Shown one piece after another: positions 6,370 through 8,585 of a DNA stretch of 8,585 bases (position 1 is its first letter; each line of letters begins with the position of its first letter). The notes under the pieces are model-generated. The model searched no databases. It saw nothing but the letters and a program-made list of their open reading frames with translations, and was not told the origin of the DNA. Position numbers and translations under genes: made by a program. This DNA is from JBNAVY01 sp049700195 (GTDB lineage: Bacteria > Bacillota > Thermoanaerobacteria > Thermoanaerobacterales > Thermoanaerobacteraceae), in contig JBNAVY010000091.1 in assembly GCA_049700195.1 (NCBI GenBank), forward strand, positions 1 through 8,585. Reading direction: 5' to 3'.

Positions 6370-6484
6370 CAAGATGTTTTTCATTCACTTACTTATTATT
6401 TACCCTTGTCATCAAAACTACACATTCTATATGGAACGAGCCGCTTGGATTGATGTCTTGGGCTGATTATTTGAACCTTACGTT

Positions 6485-6551
6485 TACGGGAACATATCAA
6501 TGGGTTTTTAGCTGTTTTTTGAAAATCCGAGGTATACGGGAACATATCAAT
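6485..6551. repeat. Pair of 17-base direct repeats
   Basis: TACGGGAACATATCAAT occurs identically at 6485-6501 and 6535-6551, separated by 33 bases. The second copy ends 21 bases beyond the stop of the defence-like gene. Exact 17-base repeats at this distance are not expected by chance; they may be element ends, attachment or target-site sequence, or binding sites. Confidence 0.65.
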
Positions 6552-6572
6552 AATATAAAAGAAATTAAAATT

Positions 6573-7991
6573 TTAATCCTTGTATTTTTTAGCATTCATT
6601 GTGTACAGCATAAACAGAGCTGAAGGTAATACCCCTTCACGTAACCCGATTCGGCTGATTTCATTAAAGCCCCGTATCAACTCGTCTTCATTTTTAGGAT
6701 TGCCTCGTTCTTTTTGTTCTTCCAGTTCTTTTCTTACCATTGCACAAAGTTGGTCCACCTTAAATTGAGGAATGGAATTTACTTCGTCGATAATCTTCTC
6801 TTTTGGGATTGGGTCAAACGATAATGCATTGAACACCTCAATGAACTTATCAACCATTGGATCATCCGGTATCGGATATGAACAATTGTATTTTTTCTTT
6901 TCAGCATCTAAAGATTTCCATAAATCTTCAACATTCAGAAGCTTATAAGGTTTGTTAATAGAAACATTTTTATCTTTTTCAGAATAATAGTAAAAACAAA
7001 CCTTATCTAATTTGCTTTCATTTATACATTTAAATATATGGCTGTCATTGTTTGGAGATAGCCCAATGATATGCAATTCACCTTCTAAATTTGACAGCTT
7101 CTCAAAATGATAATCTGTGCCAACTCGAAGCGTGGGGTTATGAATATATGTAATAACATACTGATAGGCATTCTTATCCTTTTCTTTCAGAGCCGCTATC
7201 TGTTTTTTAAATTCATCTACATTACGCCTTGATAGTTCAAGCCAACGATTCATTTCGTTTGTACACTTTATAATATCTGATGCTCGTTTAAATTTGAGTT
7301 CACCACTATAGTCAAGAAGCGCATTGCAAAAGCAATGACGAAATTCCTCAATGACAATCGTCGGTTCTCCTGCCTGATGGCGGATATATCCTTGGATAGT
7401 ACCCGGGTCTTCACTATCAGCAAGAGAAGAATAATCTCCGTGCAGATGAAACACCTCTCTTCCTGTTAGCGCTTCTATATTACGATCGTAATTGAGAGAA
7501 AAAATATAATCGAAGCTCTTTAAATACTTTTTTACCTTTTTATTCATACGTTGATGAACATTGTTGAGCAGCCCTTCATTATATATTGCATCAAGAATCA
7601 TTCGCTCAAACCCTTGCTTAACTGACTGCCACTGATCTTTAATGTCTGCATTCGTAATAAAGAATAACCTTATTAATAGAAACCAATCCTCAAGCATAAT
7701 CTCATAGTATTTCAAGATAGGGGCAATATATCTGCTCTTAAAATCTTTGATGGCTTCTTGGTCATCGGCATTTCCGACCCCATCGTAATCACCGTTTAGT
7801 GTTTTGTTTGCAATGTCTACAAACGCTCTAAAGATTCTCTCAATTTCTTTTCCGGAAATTAAGCCTCCAAATAGCGGATCGTATCTATTAGATCTTGCAT
7901 TGAATATTATCCTCTTCATAATAAAATCATTTGAATAAGCTTTACCACCAAATTGAATGTTAATTCCATTTCCCAATAAAACGGATTTCAT
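6573..7991 (-). CDS. SIR2/AbiH-like putative phage-defence protein
   Basis: A 472-residue protein starting at ATG 7991, ending with TAA. It shows the order of motifs found in SIR2-like and AbiH-like Rossmann proteins: VLLGNGIN at residues 4-11 (nucleotide-binding loop), SLNYDR at 165-170, FHLHGDY at 181-187 with H184 in the place of the conserved histidine, and LHIIGLSPNNDSHIF at 306-320 as the late Gly-Ser/Asp motif. Such defence proteins often degrade NAD+ or otherwise abort infection; whether this one keeps catalysis cannot be told from sequence alone. A separate helical C-terminal region (about 375-472, charged, with KELEEQKERGNPKNEDEL) may sense or oligomerise. There is no signal peptide or membrane segment, so it acts in the cytoplasm. 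It begins 29 bases after the stop of the upstream gene, with AGGGGGA in between, so the two form an operon. Alternative: an AbiH family member proper; the GNGIN form rather than GNGFD leaves this open. Confidence 0.65.
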   Translation of the reverse strand: MKSVLLGNGINIQFGGKAYSNDFIMKRIIFNARSNRYDPLFGGLISGKEIERIFRAFVDIANKTLNGDYDGVGNADDQEAIKDFKSRYIAPILKYYEIMLEDWFLLIRLFFITNADIKDQWQSVKQGFERMILDAIYNEGLLNNVHQRMNKKVKKYLKSFDYIFSLNYDRNIEALTGREVFHLHGDYSSLADSEDPGTIQGYIRHQAGEPTIVIEEFRHCFCNALLDYSGELKFKRASDIIKCTNEMNRWLELSRRNVDEFKKQIAALKEKDKNAYQYVITYIHNPTLRVGTDYHFEKLSNLEGELHIIGLSPNNDSHIFKCINESKLDKVCFYYYSEKDKNVSINKPYKLLNVEDLWKSLDAEKKKYNCSYPIPDDPMVDKFIEVFNALSFDPIPKEKIIDEVNSIPQFKVDQLCAMVRKELEEQKERGNPKNEDELIRGFNEISRIGLREGVLPSALFMLYTMNAKKYKD

Positions 7992-8020
7992 ATAAACCTA
8001 AATTCCCCCTGCTAAATACT

Positions 8021-8585
8021 CTATTCTTTTTTTAAGGCTGGCAAGACAGTCTCTAAATATTGCTGCCAATATCCTTCGTCATCGCCTACCATATCATGAA
8101 GCCAATAATACATAAACAGAATTTCAAATTCTTGCTTTCTGCCTTTTATAAAGGGCTTTTTTGGCATTCTTCTGTATAGTGAATCAATATTAAAGAGATT
8201 ACTTTTTTGCTTATAGTCGTAGTCATACTTTCTCCAAGTATATGGACTCTTCTTTCTATGTGTCGAAGGCCAAATTTCCTCATTATCATAAAAATTATTT
8301 ATCCAATCATATGCAAAGGCAAGAAGATTAACCTGATGTTTTGCCCATGTCTTATTGATCCAATCACTAATTTCTTCGGTAATTGTCGGCACTCCAAACT
8401 CGAAATGTTTTTGACTTTGAACCCGATGATAATCTTTGATAAAAAGGAAAAGCATTTCAGTCTGATCCTTGAGAAATGGCAGTTTCTTAATAAGTTTGGT
8501 ATAACAATCGTATGAAATACTTCTAAACTCGCTGTCCGTATTATATAGAAAAAACAGTTCATTCTCCCTCAGTATATTACCGATA
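8021..8585 (-). CDS. Unrecognised protein, C-terminal part, partner of the SIR2/AbiH-like gene
   Basis: The frame ending in TAG at 8021 stays open through the right edge (last visible codons read IGNILRENELFFLYN), so an internal ATG at 8455 is not the real start and at least 187 residues are visible of a longer protein. The visible part is soluble, helical in character, and unusually rich in aromatic residues: WINKTWAKHQ, YDWINNFYDNEEIW, SPYTWRKYDYDYKQK, MYYWLHDMVGDDEGYWQQY. It ends in a Lys/Glu-rich helix. I see no Walker, nuclease, HTH or protease motif in it, and I do not recognise the family. The 29-base gap to the defence-like gene downstream suggests coordinated expression and perhaps a joint complex; the function probably cannot be judged without the missing N-terminal part. 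Confidence 0.7.
   Translation of the reverse strand, partial: IGNILRENELFFLYNTDSEFRSISYDCYTKLIKKLPFLKDQTEMLFLFIKDYHRVQSQKHFEFGVPTITEEISDWINKTWAKHQVNLLAFAYDWINNFYDNEEIWPSTHRKKSPYTWRKYDYDYKQKSNLFNIDSLYRRMPKKPFIKGRKQEFEILFMYYWLHDMVGDDEGYWQQYLETVLPALKKE

Larger units (their letters stand above)
6135..6572. other. Intergenic stretch without a convincing gene
   Basis: Between the HTH promoter and the end of the defence-like gene I find no frame with a proper ribosome site and protein-like composition. What it holds is a seven-codon stub (6160-6183), a GC-rich, G-rich (minus strand) stretch (about 6184-6260), a 78-base stacked hairpin (6292-6369) and a 17-base direct repeat pair (6485-6551). The mixture suggests a recombination scar or the edge of an inserted segment. 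Confidence 0.5.

Noticed and set aside
6160..6384. 74-codon minus-strand frame ending in MSKILMV
   Set aside because: Most of it reads through the two arms of the 78-base hairpin and gives low-quality Gly/Arg/Cys-rich protein; only the last seven codons have a good ribosome site.
6271..6453. 60-codon plus-strand frame
   Set aside because: It also translates the hairpin and has no proper ribosome site or protein-like composition.
6396..6572. In-frame continuation beyond the TAA of the SIR2/AbiH-like gene (about 59 more codons, including MFPYTSDFQKTAKN)
   Set aside because: It is open, basic and ends in TAA, but has no ribosome site of its own, starts in low-complexity AT-rich sequence and spans the direct repeats. 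It could be a degraded gene end, but the support is too thin.
8207..8515. 102-codon plus-strand frame opposite the partner gene
   Set aside because: It is antisense to the partner gene, has no ribosome site, and its hydrophobic runs come from the complement of the aromatic-rich coding strand.
8299..8562. 87-codon minus-strand frame at the right edge
   Set aside because: It is a shadow of the open partner-gene frame, which runs through the edge with better protein character.

Overview
The window looks like an AT-rich Bacillota genome, most likely a clostridial relative. The support is AT-rich codon use, strong GGAGG-type ribosome sites, diderm-free export signals (lipoboxes and Sec signal peptides), and protein types common in Clostridia: a putative amidase domain of the Amidase_6 type, DUF5050-like lipoprotein propellers, and a small ECF-like sigma fragment. 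All calls rest on reading the sequence; no database search was possible. Every convincing gene lies on the minus strand, so the window is described here in transcription order, from high to low coordinates.

Right part (8585-6573): a two-gene unit that enters from beyond the right edge. The upstream gene is seen only as its last ~187 codons and is not recognised. The downstream gene encodes a 472-residue protein with the motif layout of SIR2/AbiH-like phage-defence proteins (GNGIN, NYD, HG and GLSxxxDSH). This is the best candidate for an undescribed defence module.

Middle (6572-6089): about 480 bases without a convincing gene. It holds a 17-base direct repeat pair, a 78-base stacked hairpin, a seven-codon stub with a good ribosome site (MSKILMV), and a near-consensus sigma-A promoter with candidate operator repeats. 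It reads like a junction or scar between the defence unit and the next operon.

Operon from that promoter (6058-5146): a 66-residue helix-turn-helix protein, a sigma factor cut off inside region 2 (71 residues), and a small secreted beta-rich protein.

Exported-protein cluster (5077-1): a secreted Amidase_6-type protein, a DUF5050-like lipoprotein, a lipoprotein propeller gene split in two by one in-frame TGA, a short remnant that resembles the end of the small secreted protein family, and a partial lipoprotein whose second half has a clearly different base composition. Hairpins stand between several of these genes. Together, this half appears to be a cell-surface accessory region that has undergone decay and domain shuffling (truncated sigma factor, nonsense-split gene, gene remnant, mosaic composition).
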